A DNA stretch of 64,000 bases from Croceivirga lutea (GTDB taxonomy: Bacteria > Bacteroidota > Bacteroidia > Flavobacteriales > Flavobacteriaceae). Under the pieces are notes generated by a model, which worked only from the letters and a program-made list of their open reading frames with translations, was not told the origin of the DNA and made no database searches. Below, one piece after another: positions 52,229-61,600 of this stretch. Numbering within the stretch: position 1 is the first letter of the stretch; each line of letters starts with the position of its first letter. The stretch is from the NCBI RefSeq assembly GCF_014235875.1, contig NZ_JACJUK010000006.1, forward strand, positions 124,001 to 188,000. Reading direction: 5' to 3'. Both the position numbers and the translations under genes were made by a program.

Positions 52229-52255
52229 AAAACCGTTCAACGAATGAACGGTTTT
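52229..52255. terminator. bidirectional terminator between the NrtR-like gene and tRNA-Val
   Basis: Arms 52229-52239 and 52245-52255 (AAAACCGTTCA and TGAACGGTTTT), loop 5. It serves the plus-strand regulator gene and the minus-strand tRNA. Confidence 0.85.
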
Positions 52256-52261
52256 AAAATG

Positions 52262-52336
52262 TGGGCGCGAAGGGATTCGAACCCCTGACCCCCTGGGTGT
52301 AAACCAGGTGCTCTGAACCAACTGAGCTACGCGCCC
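52262..52336 (-). tRNA. tRNA-Val (anticodon TAC)
   Basis: A 75-base cloverleaf on the minus strand. Acceptor stem GGGCGCG/CGCGCCC is perfect, D stem GCTC/GAGC, anticodon stem CCTGG/CCAGG with loop TTTACAC (anticodon TAC), T stem AGGGG/CCCTT (one G-T) with loop TTCGAAT, discriminator A. The full CCA is not encoded. It sits alone, 62 bases beyond the folC stop. Confidence 0.96.
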
Positions 52337-52398
52337 CAAAATTGGAGTGCAAATATAACACGAATTTTTACTTTACCTAAAATTATTTTTAAAAATAT

Positions 52399-53610
52399 TT
52401 AGATTATTTCTGCTACCACAAAAGTACTTCCCCCAACGTAAACCACATCTTTAGGTGTAGCATTTTCTAATGCTTTATCATACGCTTCTACAACTGATGT
52501 AAATAACTCTCCTTTTAAGCCTAAATTTCTTGCCTTTTGTATTAAAATTTCACCATCTAACCCTCTAGCTATTTTTGGTGAGGAAAAATAATATTGACCT
52601 TCTTTTGGAAACAACTTTAGTATACTTTCTATTTCCTTATCAGATACAAAACCCAACACCAAATGCAGTCTAGCATATGATTCACTCCGTAATTGCGACA
52701 TTACTAACTCTAGACCCTCTACATTGTGTGCGGTATCACAAATTACCTTAGGTTTTTGCTGAAGTATTTGCCACCTACCTAACAAACCAGTATTACCAAC
52801 AACATTGAGCAAGCCCTTTCTTATGGCTTCGTTTTTCAATTCCAAACTTGGAATATGCCTTAGGGTTGCTACCGCACTAATTACATTTCTTTGCTGATAG
52901 GAGCCTTTTAAATCGGTCTCAAATTCATCTACAATCAAATCCTCAGCAAAAAAAATGGGAGCTCGCTTTTGCGATGCTATAATTTTAAATAATGCGTTGG
53001 TTTCTCTTTGACGCTCGCCAATTATAACTGGTACCCCTTTTTTAATAATACCTGCTTTTTCTAATGCAATTTTTTCAAGAGTATCACCTAAAATATGAGT
53101 ATGATCTAGTCCAATATTTGTGATTAAAGATATAACTGGTGTAATAATATTTGTAGAATCTAATCGGCCACCTAAACCGACTTCAATTACTGCAAAATCT
53201 ACATCTTGTTCTAAAAAATACTGAAAGGCCATGCCAACAGTCATTTCAAAAAAAGAGAGTTCATTGTCTTCTAAAAAACGTCGATGATGTTGTATAAAAT
53301 CAATTACAAATTCTTCTGAAACTGGCTCGCCATTTATTTTTATACGCTCTTTAAAATCTTTTAGATGGGGTGAAGTATATAGGCCTACTTTAAACCCGGC
53401 TTCTTGGAGCATTGAAGCTATCATATGACTAGAAGAACCTTTACCGTTTGTTCCTCCAACGTGAATAGTTTTGTATTTCTTATGTGGTTGACCTAAAAGT
53501 TGGTCAAACAAAATACTTTTATCTAACTTATTATTTAATGCCGTTTTTCCCTTTTGTTGATACATTGGAAGTTGCGCAAACATCCAATCAAGCGTTTTTT
53601 GGTAAGTCAC
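52399..53610 (-). CDS. folC: bifunctional folylpolyglutamate synthase / dihydrofolate synthase
   Basis: A 403-residue Mur-ligase-like enzyme that makes dihydrofolate and adds glutamates to folates. P-loop VGGTNGKGSSSHMIA, then YTSPHLKDFKERI and VIEVGLGGRLDSTN are visible, with a C-terminal ligase domain starting near VICDTAHN. Its start shares one base with the stop of the upstream tonB-like gene, so it is translated as the last gene of the ExbB-ExbD-TonB-FolC operon. Confidence 0.95.
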   Translation of the reverse strand: MTYQKTLDWMFAQLPMYQQKGKTALNNKLDKSILFDQLLGQPHKKYKTIHVGGTNGKGSSSHMIASMLQEAGFKVGLYTSPHLKDFKERIKINGEPVSEEFVIDFIQHHRRFLEDNELSFFEMTVGMAFQYFLEQDVDFAVIEVGLGGRLDSTNIITPVISLITNIGLDHTHILGDTLEKIALEKAGIIKKGVPVIIGERQRETNALFKIIASQKRAPIFFAEDLIVDEFETDLKGSYQQRNVISAVATLRHIPSLELKNEAIRKGLLNVVGNTGLLGRWQILQQKPKVICDTAHNVEGLELVMSQLRSESYARLHLVLGFVSDKEIESILKLFPKEGQYYFSSPKIARGLDGEILIQKARNLGLKGELFTSVVEAYDKALENATPKDVVYVGGSTFVVAEII

Positions 53611-54524
53611 TATTGGCCAAGTTTAAAGTTGACCACTACAAAGCCTGTCTGCTGGGAAGGAGCTTTTGAATCGGCATTCCAACGATGCGACATTGCTGTT
53701 TTTCTGGCAGGCTCCATTAAACATGTTGCGGTATTCGTTGTTCCTTTAACTCCTGGTGTTGCTTCAACAACACGCCCATTTCTGTCTACCTTAATTCTTA
53801 CAACAACACGGCCTTCTTCATTACAATCCGGTCTGATTACATTTCGTCCTGCAAGTGACCGACCATTTAAGCCATAACCACTACCTCCACTACCTGAACC
53901 TGGAGCTCCATAATAGGTGCTGGCGTAAGGGTCACCATCTGGCTGCCCTTTGTCTCCAGGAGTATTATCATTACCTTCACTACCAGATGCGTTACCGTCT
54001 GATTTTCCAATACCACCTATTAAATCATCGAGCTTTCTTTTCTTCGCCGCTTCTTCTTGTCTTTTTAGTTCTTCTGCCTCTTTTCGCTGTTGTTCTTTTC
54101 TGGCAGCTTCAACTCTAGCTTTTTCCGCAGCTTCCTCAGCTTTTCGTTTAGCCTCTTGCTGTTGTTTTATTCGGATTGATTCTTCACTCTCTTGTGTTAG
54201 AACCTTCTCAGTGGGTTGTTCTTGTTCTACTACTTCTTCTGGAGTGGTTTCTTGAACAACTTCTTCTTTCTCCTCCTCTTCAGGTTGAAGCGTAGGTTCG
54301 TTAGGTGGCTCAGGAATATTTTGTGGTGTTGATTTTATGGGCTCTAAAGGTTGACGATTACCGCTACCAAAATCCATAGTTCCAAAATTAACAGCTATAC
54401 CATTCTCTATTGGTGGGTCCATATAGGTTAAGCCAATATAAAATAGCAATAACAGAAGTGCACTCAACAATACTGTTGTTAGTGTAAAAGATTTTTTCTT
54501 GTGTCTCGTATCTAAGAATGGCAT
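53610..54524 (-). CDS. TonB-like energy transducer
   Basis: A 304-residue protein with one N-terminal membrane anchor (about residues 16-34, TTVLLSALLLLLFYIGL), a long Pro/Glu-rich then Lys/Glu/Ala-rich helical spacer (about 65-165, EAKRKAEEAAEKARVEAARK), a Gly-rich linker, and a TonB_C-like end (about 225-304, GRVVVRIKVDRNGRVVEATP). It links the ExbB/ExbD proton motor to outer-membrane receptors. It overlaps exbD and folC by one base each. The spacer is also TolA-like, so a TolA-type role is an alternative. Confidence 0.88.
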   Translation of the reverse strand: MPFLDTRHKKKSFTLTTVLLSALLLLLFYIGLTYMDPPIENGIAVNFGTMDFGSGNRQPLEPIKSTPQNIPEPPNEPTLQPEEEEKEEVVQETTPEEVVEQEQPTEKVLTQESEESIRIKQQQEAKRKAEEAAEKARVEAARKEQQRKEAEELKRQEEAAKKRKLDDLIGGIGKSDGNASGSEGNDNTPGDKGQPDGDPYASTYYGAPGSGSGGSGYGLNGRSLAGRNVIRPDCNEEGRVVVRIKVDRNGRVVEATPGVKGTTNTATCLMEPARKTAMSHRWNADSKAPSQQTGFVVVNFKLGQ

Positions 54525-54910
54525 TATTTTGGCCGCACAGCCAAGATTACCTTGTAACTATTTCTATTGGCAATATCCATAACGTTGACTGCTTCTTTAA
54601 TTGCCACGTTCTCCTCTGCCCGTAAAATAATGGTTGGCTTTTCTTGACCTTCCAGTGCTTTTTTCAATTCAATTTCTATGTACTCGCTATTTATCTGTTC
54701 ATTATTGACAAAATAATTTAAGTTCTTGTCAATAGTAACAGATACATTCTGTGTGTTCGTAGACTTACCCTTTGCTTTTGGTAATAATAAATCTAGTGCA
54801 TTTGGAGCGTTTGAGGTTAAAAGAAAAAAGACCAATAACAAGAATACAATGTCTGTCATTGATGACATACTAAATTCAGGACTTACTTTATTTCTTCCTT
54901 TTAATTTCAT
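54524..54910 (-). CDS. ExbD/TolR family biopolymer transport protein
   Basis: A 128-residue protein with one membrane helix carrying the conserved Asp (MSSMTDIVFLLLVFFLL) and a periplasmic ExbD/TolR domain (VSVTIDKNLNYFVNNEQI, IILRAEENVAIKEAVNVMD). It partners the ExbB-like protein encoded 9 bases upstream in converting proton flow into movement of the TonB-like protein encoded downstream. Confidence 0.95.
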   Translation of the reverse strand: MKLKGRNKVSPEFSMSSMTDIVFLLLVFFLLTSNAPNALDLLLPKAKGKSTNTQNVSVTIDKNLNYFVNNEQINSEYIEIELKKALEGQEKPTIILRAEENVAIKEAVNVMDIANRNSYKVILAVRPK

Positions 54911-54919
54911 AACGCTACC

Positions 54920-55612
54920 TTAAATTGGTTCGTTTAATAAGTCTAGGAAATCTACAGCATTAGCTTCCATTTTATGTACCACCTTGTCTGTTCTAACTAC
55001 TAAGTGATTGTAACCTATATAAGCTATGATACCAACAATTAAACCAGCAACTGTAGTTGTCATTGCTGTATAAATACCCGAGGCTAATGAACCCATTTCT
55101 GCCTGACCTCCACTACTTGCCATTTCATGAAAAGCTAAAATCATACCAATTACTGTACCTAAAAAACCTATCATAGGAGCAGCGCCAGCAACGGTAGCTA
55201 AAATGTTTACGTTTTTTTCTAGCTTATAAACTTCTAGCGTTCCCGCGTTTTCAATGGCAGTATTAATGTCATCTAAAGGTTTACCAATACGCATCACCCC
55301 TTTTTCTGTTAATCTTGCAACGGGAGAATCTGTTTGAGCACATAACATTTTTGCAGCTTCAATTTTACCATTCATGACGTGATCACGAATTTGATTCATA
55401 AAATTCTTATCAATTTTTGAAGCAGCGTTGATAGCAAATGTTCGCTCAAAATAAATGTACAAGGCAACAAACAGCAATACAAAAAGTATTACTACTATTA
55501 TAGTACTTGCCGCACCCCCATTCAAAATTAAGTCAACTACTGAAAGTGTTTTTTCTTCAGAAATAACAGTCTCTGCCCCTTCTGAAGCCACAGCGTCTTG
55601 AAGTATGTTCAT
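54920..55612 (-). CDS. ExbB/TolQ family proton channel protein
   Basis: A 230-residue inner-membrane protein with three membrane segments (about 34-52, 140-162 and 185-205), the last two with the family pattern VAGAAPMIGFLGTVIGMILAF and YTAMTTTVAGLIVGIIAY. It has an extra N-terminal acidic segment. It leads the ExbB-ExbD-TonB-FolC operon, 54 bases after the nhaD stop. Confidence 0.94.
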   Translation of the reverse strand: MNILQDAVASEGAETVISEEKTLSVVDLILNGGAASTIIVVILFVLLFVALYIYFERTFAINAASKIDKNFMNQIRDHVMNGKIEAAKMLCAQTDSPVARLTEKGVMRIGKPLDDINTAIENAGTLEVYKLEKNVNILATVAGAAPMIGFLGTVIGMILAFHEMASSGGQAEMGSLASGIYTAMTTTVAGLIVGIIAYIGYNHLVVRTDKVVHKMEANAVDFLDLLNEPI

Positions 55613-55666
55613 AAGTGATCCCCAATTTAATTGGTTCTATAACGAAGAATTGTCTAAAAAATTATA

Positions 55667-56992
55667 TTAAAACATAAAATCGCGCATGGCAATAAAGCAC
55701 AGAGAGCCAGCAACAAAACCTACTAAGGCTAACCACGCTATTTTCTTTAAGTACCAGAAAAAGTCAATTTTTTCCATACCCATTGCTACCACACCTGCTG
55801 CGGAACCTATAATCAACATACTACCTCCAGTACCGGCGGCATATGCAATAAAATGCCATAAGAAATCATCTTTAGGCTCAGAAAACATTCCCATACTGGC
55901 AGCAACTAAAGGAACATTGTCTATAACAGCTGAACCTGCACCCAAAAGCATGACTACAATATCTCTTGAGGGTATAGCATGATTCAATTGTTCTGCGTAA
56001 GTAAATAAAATACCTAATGACTCTAGTGCCGCAACCGCCATTAAAATTCCAAAAAAGAATAAAATACTAGGCATTTCTATATGCGTAAGCGCAGCATGTA
56101 CAGGGCTATGGTGAGCACCCTCTACACTTTCTTCATTAACAGAAGTAATACTAATTTTCTTGTTACTGTAGATTTCAGCAAAAGTGGCTACAATAGCTAA
56201 AGACAACATCATACCTACATAGGGTGGCAAATGAGTAATTGTCTTAAAAAATGGTACAAAAACTATTGCTCCTAACCCTAAATAAAGCATGCGAGGACCA
56301 TATTTAGAACCCCCCTCTGTTGGTTTTTCTTCAACGTCAACTTCTCCGCTAAACACCTTAAATCTGCTAGCAATTATCGTTGGTACTATCATACAAATAA
56401 TAGATGGTATTAGAACTCTTAACACCAAAGTACCTGCTTCTACCTTACCTGCAATCCACAACATAGTAGTAGTTACATCGCCAATTGGTGACCAGGCACC
56501 ACCAGCATTTGCATTGATTATAATTAAACCGGCAAACCACAAACGCGTTTCTCTATCTTTTATAACCTTTTGGAGAATAGTAATTAATACAATTGTGGCT
56601 GTTAGATTATCAATAATTGCCGAAAGTATAAAAGCCAAGATTGAAAATATCCAGAGTAGCTTTCGTTTACTCCTTGTTTTTATGTATCCTTTAATAGCAG
56701 CAAAACCATCGAAATAATCAATAATTTCAACAATTGTCATCGCTCCTAATAGAAAGAATAAAATTTCAGCTGTCTTACCTAAATGATGCAATAAGATTTC
56801 TTCTAATTCAACAGGCTCTAATTCTTTAAGTTCTGCATTAACCTCGAAGACGTCTAAATGAAAATAAGCCAAGATTGCCCATAAAATTGCCATCATACCT
56901 AATGCCGGTATAAGCTTATCTATTTTAAGGTTATGTTCTAATGTAATTTGAAGGTATCCTAAAAGGAAAATAACAATTATTAAGGTTTCCAT
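55667..56992 (-). CDS. nhaD: Na+/H+ antiporter, NhaD type
   Basis: A 441-residue inner-membrane antiporter with about 12-13 segments of the ion transporter superfamily. Family segments include AIIDNLTATIVLITIL, NANAGGAWSPIGDVTTTMLW, SAVIDNVPLVAASMGM and AAGTGGSMLIIGSAAGVVAMG. It exports Na+ in exchange for protons, as expected in a marine bacterium. It lies upstream of the ExbB operon on the same strand and may share transcription with it. Confidence 0.93.
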   Translation of the reverse strand: METLIIVIFLLGYLQITLEHNLKIDKLIPALGMMAILWAILAYFHLDVFEVNAELKELEPVELEEILLHHLGKTAEILFFLLGAMTIVEIIDYFDGFAAIKGYIKTRSKRKLLWIFSILAFILSAIIDNLTATIVLITILQKVIKDRETRLWFAGLIIINANAGGAWSPIGDVTTTMLWIAGKVEAGTLVLRVLIPSIICMIVPTIIASRFKVFSGEVDVEEKPTEGGSKYGPRMLYLGLGAIVFVPFFKTITHLPPYVGMMLSLAIVATFAEIYSNKKISITSVNEESVEGAHHSPVHAALTHIEMPSILFFFGILMAVAALESLGILFTYAEQLNHAIPSRDIVVMLLGAGSAVIDNVPLVAASMGMFSEPKDDFLWHFIAYAAGTGGSMLIIGSAAGVVAMGMEKIDFFWYLKKIAWLALVGFVAGSLCFIAMRDFMF

Positions 56993-57128
56993 CGAGATAA
57001 TTTATTTATGAAAGTTGGTTTTTAACTATGCGTTTTGAGCCGAACAAGATATGGAAAATACCATTATTCAAGAAAGGTTATTATTTGATTTACGTGAATT
57101 ATACTTTTTTTAAGAAAACTGATTTACT

Positions 57129-57146
57129 TATTATGCATGCATAACA
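57129..57146. promoter_or_regulatory. palindromic operator candidate upstream of the acyl-CoA dehydrogenase gene
   Basis: TATTATGCATGCATAACA contains the perfect palindrome TTATGCATGCATAA (57131-57144). The same 18 bases occur at 21209-21226 before the ketoacyl synthase III gene. It overlaps the expected -33 position of the promoter whose -7 box is at 57163-57170, so binding would block transcription. Confidence 0.65.
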
Positions 57147-57162
57147 AATGCCATCTTAGTTG

Positions 57163-57170
57163 TATCTTTG
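57163..57170 (+). promoter_or_regulatory. -7 box for the acyl-CoA dehydrogenase gene
   Basis: TATCTTTG is a perfect TAnnTTTG match 28 bases before ATG 57199. Confidence 0.55.
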
Positions 57171-57198
57171 TTAGAACTAAGATTCAACGAATAAAACT

Positions 57199-58341
57199 AT
57201 GAATTTCTCACTTTCAGAAGAACAATTAATGATTCAACAAGCGGCAAGAGATTTTGCTCAAAATGAATTATTACCTGGTGTTATTGAACGAGACGATGCG
57301 CAAGAATTTCCAACGAAACAAGTCGAGCAAATGGGTGAACTTGGCTTTATGGGTATGATGGTAGATTCTAAATATGGAGGCAGTGGACTCGACACCGTTT
57401 CTTACGCTCTTGTCATGGAAGAACTTTCTAAAATAGATGCTTCTTCATCCGTAATTGTATCAGTTAACAATTCTCTAGTGTGCTGGGGATTAGAAACTTA
57501 TGGAAACGAAGAACAAAAGCAAAAATACCTTACCAAATTAGCTACAGGAGAAATCATTGGAGCTTTCTGTTTATCAGAACCTGAAGCTGGTAGTGATGCT
57601 ACTTCGCAAAAAACCACAGCAATAGACAAAGGAGACCATTATATTTTAAATGGCACAAAAAACTGGATTACCAATGGCAGCTCAGCAGATGTGTATCTTG
57701 TAATTGCGCAAACTGACCGCGAAAAAGCACATCGAGGAATTAATGCCTTAATTGTTGAAAAAGGCATGGAAGGATTTGAAATTGGTCCAAAAGAAAATAA
57801 ACTAGGAATAAGGGGTAGTGATACGCATTCATTGTTATTTAATGATGTTAAAGTGCCTAAAGAAAATAGAATTGGAGAAGACGGATTCGGATTCAAATTC
57901 GCCATGAAAACCTTGGCAGGCGGCCGAATTGGAATTGCAGCACAAGCCTTGGGTATTGCAGCGGGTGCTTATGAATTAGCTCTAAAATACTCTAAAGAAA
58001 GAAAAGCTTTTGGAACAGAGATTTCTAATCATCAAGCTATAGCATTCAAACTGGCTGATATGCATACCAAAATTGAGGCTGCCAGATTTTTAGTTTACAA
58101 AGCAGCTTGGGACAAAGACCAAGGGAACAATTATGATTTATCTGGTGCAATGGCAAAATTATATGCCTCAGAAGTTGCAATGGAAACCACTATTGAAGCT
58201 GTTCAAATTCATGGTGGTAATGGATTTGTAAAAGATTATCATGTTGAACGTTTGATGAGAGACGCAAAAATTACTCAGATTTATGAAGGAACCTCTGAAA
58301 TTCAAAAAATAGTAATTTCTAGAAGTGTTATAAAGGCTTAG
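57199..58341 (+). CDS. acyl-CoA dehydrogenase (short/medium-chain type)
   Basis: A 380-residue flavoenzyme of fatty-acid beta-oxidation, forming the trans-2-enoyl-CoA. The FAD-contact region AFCLSEPEAGSDA, the helix ERKAFGTEISNHQAIAFKLADM and the catalytic Glu363 in QIYEGTSEIQKIVISR match short-chain (butyryl-CoA) dehydrogenases. The electron acceptor would be ETF, not encoded here. It stands alone, with an upstream palindrome it shares with the ketoacyl synthase III gene at 21 kb. Confidence 0.95.
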   Translation: MNFSLSEEQLMIQQAARDFAQNELLPGVIERDDAQEFPTKQVEQMGELGFMGMMVDSKYGGSGLDTVSYALVMEELSKIDASSSVIVSVNNSLVCWGLETYGNEEQKQKYLTKLATGEIIGAFCLSEPEAGSDATSQKTTAIDKGDHYILNGTKNWITNGSSADVYLVIAQTDREKAHRGINALIVEKGMEGFEIGPKENKLGIRGSDTHSLLFNDVKVPKENRIGEDGFGFKFAMKTLAGGRIGIAAQALGIAAGAYELALKYSKERKAFGTEISNHQAIAFKLADMHTKIEAARFLVYKAAWDKDQGNNYDLSGAMAKLYASEVAMETTIEAVQIHGGNGFVKDYHVERLMRDAKITQIYEGTSEIQKIVISRSVIKA

Positions 58342-58388
58342 CTTTTGGCACATACACCCCTTAAAACATACATTATTTGATTTTAGCT

Positions 58389-58420
58389 ATATAATTTCTG
58401 ACCGTAAACTAAAATTATAT
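58389..58420. repeat. inverted repeat after the acyl-CoA dehydrogenase gene
   Basis: Arms ATATAATTT (58389-58397) and AAATTATAT (58412-58420), perfect, 14-base loop. It is A+T-rich and of unknown role. Confidence 0.4.
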
Positions 58421-58433
58421 GCCCTTAATTTAA

Positions 58434-58467
58434 TCACACCCCTTTAAACTAAGGGGTGTGACGTTTT
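58434..58467 (+). terminator. probable terminator after the acyl-CoA dehydrogenase gene
   Basis: 11-base perfect arms TCACACCCCTT (58434-58444) and AAGGGGTGTGA (58451-58461), loop 6, with only a short CGTTTT after it. The stem is strong but the T-run is weak. A single arm-like ACACCCCTT also occurs at about 58351. Confidence 0.6.
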
Positions 58468-58605
58468 CTACCTATTTCGCTTTAATAGTTGCAATTTTTA
58501 CAATCATATTTTTATGATATTGCGTTTTATTTAAGATATAATTACAAACCTTAAATAAATTGTTGCGTTTGCTATAAATTGATTGAGATAACTCTTTTCT
58601 ACTAT

Positions 58606-58613
58606 TATATTTG
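58606..58613 (+). promoter_or_regulatory. -7 box for gltBD
   Basis: TATATTTG matches TAnnTTTG, with ATTG (58582-58585) at the usual -33 distance. It ends 16 bases before the gltB ATG. Confidence 0.6.
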
Positions 58614-58629
58614 AAGAAATGCACTAGGT

Positions 58630-61600
58630 ATGAGGTTAGAAAAGCAAGGGTTATACTTACCCGAATTTGAACATGATAATTGTGGAGCTGGTTTTATCTG
58701 TAGCTTAAAAGGAAAGAAATCTAATGATATAATTCATAAAGCTTTAGAGATACTTGATAAATTAGAACACAGAGGCGCTGTAAGTTCTGATGGTAAAACA
58801 GGAGATGGAGCAGGTATTCTAATAGATATTCCGCATGAATTCTTTTCTGATGTTTGTGAATTTAAATTACCACAAGCAGGAGATTACGCCGTTGCAAACG
58901 TTTTTCTACCAACTAAAGAAAACCAACGAAACTTCTGTATTCAATTACTTGAAGAAAATTTACAAAAACAAGATCTAAAACTTCTTGGTTGGAGAAAGGT
59001 GCCCGTTAATCGTTCTGTTCCTGGTCAGATTGCTGCTGAAACTGAACCTAGTGTAATGCAGGTTTTTATTGAAAAACCAGAAAATCTATCTTCGTTTGAA
59101 TTCAATATAAAACTTTTTGTAGCAAGAAAAATTACTGAACATGCTATAAATGAATCAAAACTTTCGCAAAGCGGATTCTTTTATTTACCTAGTCTATCAA
59201 CAAAAATTATAATATTCAAAGGGCTATTAATGCCAAATGATATTAGTAGGTATTATGAAGATTTGTTAGACCCTAGAGTAGTTACCAGACTAGCACTAGT
59301 TCACCAACGTTTTTCTACCAATACTTTTCCAATGTGGGATTTGGCACAACCTTTTAGATATATGTGCCATAATGGAGAAATAAACACCCTTAGAGGTAAC
59401 GTTGCTCGTATGCGTTCTAGAGAGGAAATAATGCAAAGCGATTTATTCGGAGATGATATCAAAAAAATCTTACCTGTAGTATTACCAGCTAAATCAGATT
59501 CAGCATCTATGGATATGGTTGTTGAATTACTGTTAATGACAGGGCGCTCTTTACCTGAAGTTATGATGCTTTTAGTTCCAGAAGCTTGGGAGAAAAATGA
59601 TGAAATGTCTCCAACTAAAAGAGCATTTTATGAGTACCACTCTTGTTTAATGGAACCTTGGGATGGACCAGCTTCTATACCCTTCACAGATGGAAACTAT
59701 ATTGGTGCCGTATTAGACAGAAATGGTTTAAGACCGTCTAGATATTCGGTAACTAAAGATGGTTATGTAATTATGTCTTCTGAGACTGGTGTTGTTGATT
59801 TAGAACCTGAAAATATTGAATTTCATGGTCGACTGGAGCCTGGTAAAATGTTCTTAGTCAACATGGAAGAAGGACGTATTGTTAACGATGAAGAAATTAA
59901 AGAAGAAATAGCAAGCAAGTATCCTTATGAAAAATGGCTCAAGAAAAACTTGGTACATTTAAAAGATATTCCATACAACGATTGCCCAATTTTTCTTGGT
60001 GAATTTCCTTTAGAAACAAGACGCTCAGCATTTGGATATACTGCTGAAGACATTAACACCATTATCTTACCCATGGCAAATAATGCTAAAGAACCTATTG
60101 GTTCAATGGGTAGTGATACTCCAATTGCTGTATTATCAGATAAGCCTCAATTGGTGTATAACTACTTTAAACAATTGTTTGCTCAGGTTACCAACCCACC
60201 ATTAGATGGTATTAGAGAAGAATTGATATGTGATATTAGTCTTACTCTTGGTAGCGACCATAATATTTTTGATTTTTCAGAACTGCACTGTCGAAAGTTG
60301 AAGATTCAAAATCCTGTTATTTCTAAAGAAGATTTAGATAAAATTAAAAACCATGACCGCAGTCCAGACTACAAAGTGGTTTCAATATCTATACTTTATC
60401 AAATAGCCAAAGGCACCAACGGTCTTGAAGATGCCTTAGAAAGTATTTTACAACAAGCCTCAGACGCCGTTGACGAGGGTGCCAATATTTTAATTTTATC
60501 TGACCGTATGGTTAGTACAGAGATGGCTGCCATTCCTGCTCTTTTAGCCACTGCATATGTAAATAGTGGTCTTCAAAAAATGGGTAAAAGGTCTAGACTG
60601 AGTATAATTGTAGAATCTGCAGAACCAAGAGAGGTGCATCACTTTGCATTGTTATTCGGTTTTGGGGCAAGCGCAATTAATCCATATTTGGTAAACGAAA
60701 TTATTGGTCAACAAATTGAAATTGGAGACTTAGCTGATATCTCTTTTAATGATGCCATAAATAACTACAACAAGGCAGTTGGTAAAGGTATTTTAAAGGT
60801 AATGAACAAGATAGGAATCTCAACTTTAAATTCTTATCGTGGTTCTCAATTGTTTGAATGTATAGGTATCAATAGTAAGTTGGTTAATAAATACTTTCCT
60901 AACACACCAACTAGAATAGAGGGTGTAGGCCTGTATGAATTGGAAAAAGAAATTCAAAAAAGACACTACAAGGCATTTACCAATTCAAAAGTGGATGCCA
61001 ACTTAGATTTAGAAATTGGAGGTCAATATCGCTGGAGAAGAGATGGCGAAAAACATCTTTTCAACCCTCTCAGTATTGCTAAACTTCAAAAAGCGGTTCG
61101 CAATAATGAGCCAACAACTTACAAAGAGTATTCAGAGTTAATCAACAAACAGTCTAAGCATTTAATGACAATAAGAGGATTGTTCGAATTCTCTAACTAC
61201 GACCCTATACCATTAGAAGAGGTGGAACCATGGACAGAAATCGTCAAAAGATTTAAAACCGGAGCCATGTCTTATGGTAGTATTAGCAAAGAAGCTCATG
61301 AAAACTTAGCTATTGCCATGAACCGTATAGGCGGAAAAAGCAACTCTGGTGAAGGTGGTGAAGACCCAGAACGTTTTTATAAAAACCAATCAGGTGACTG
61401 GCGAAATAGCGCAATTAAGCAAGTTGCTTCGGGCAGATTTGGGGTTTCTTCAAATTACCTAACTAACGCTAAAGAGATTCAAATAAAAATGGCCCAAGGT
61501 GCAAAACCAGGTGAAGGAGGTCAATTACCTGGACCTAAAGTAAACCCGGCCATAGCAAAAACCCGTAATTCTACTCCTTACGTAGGACTGATTTCACCTC

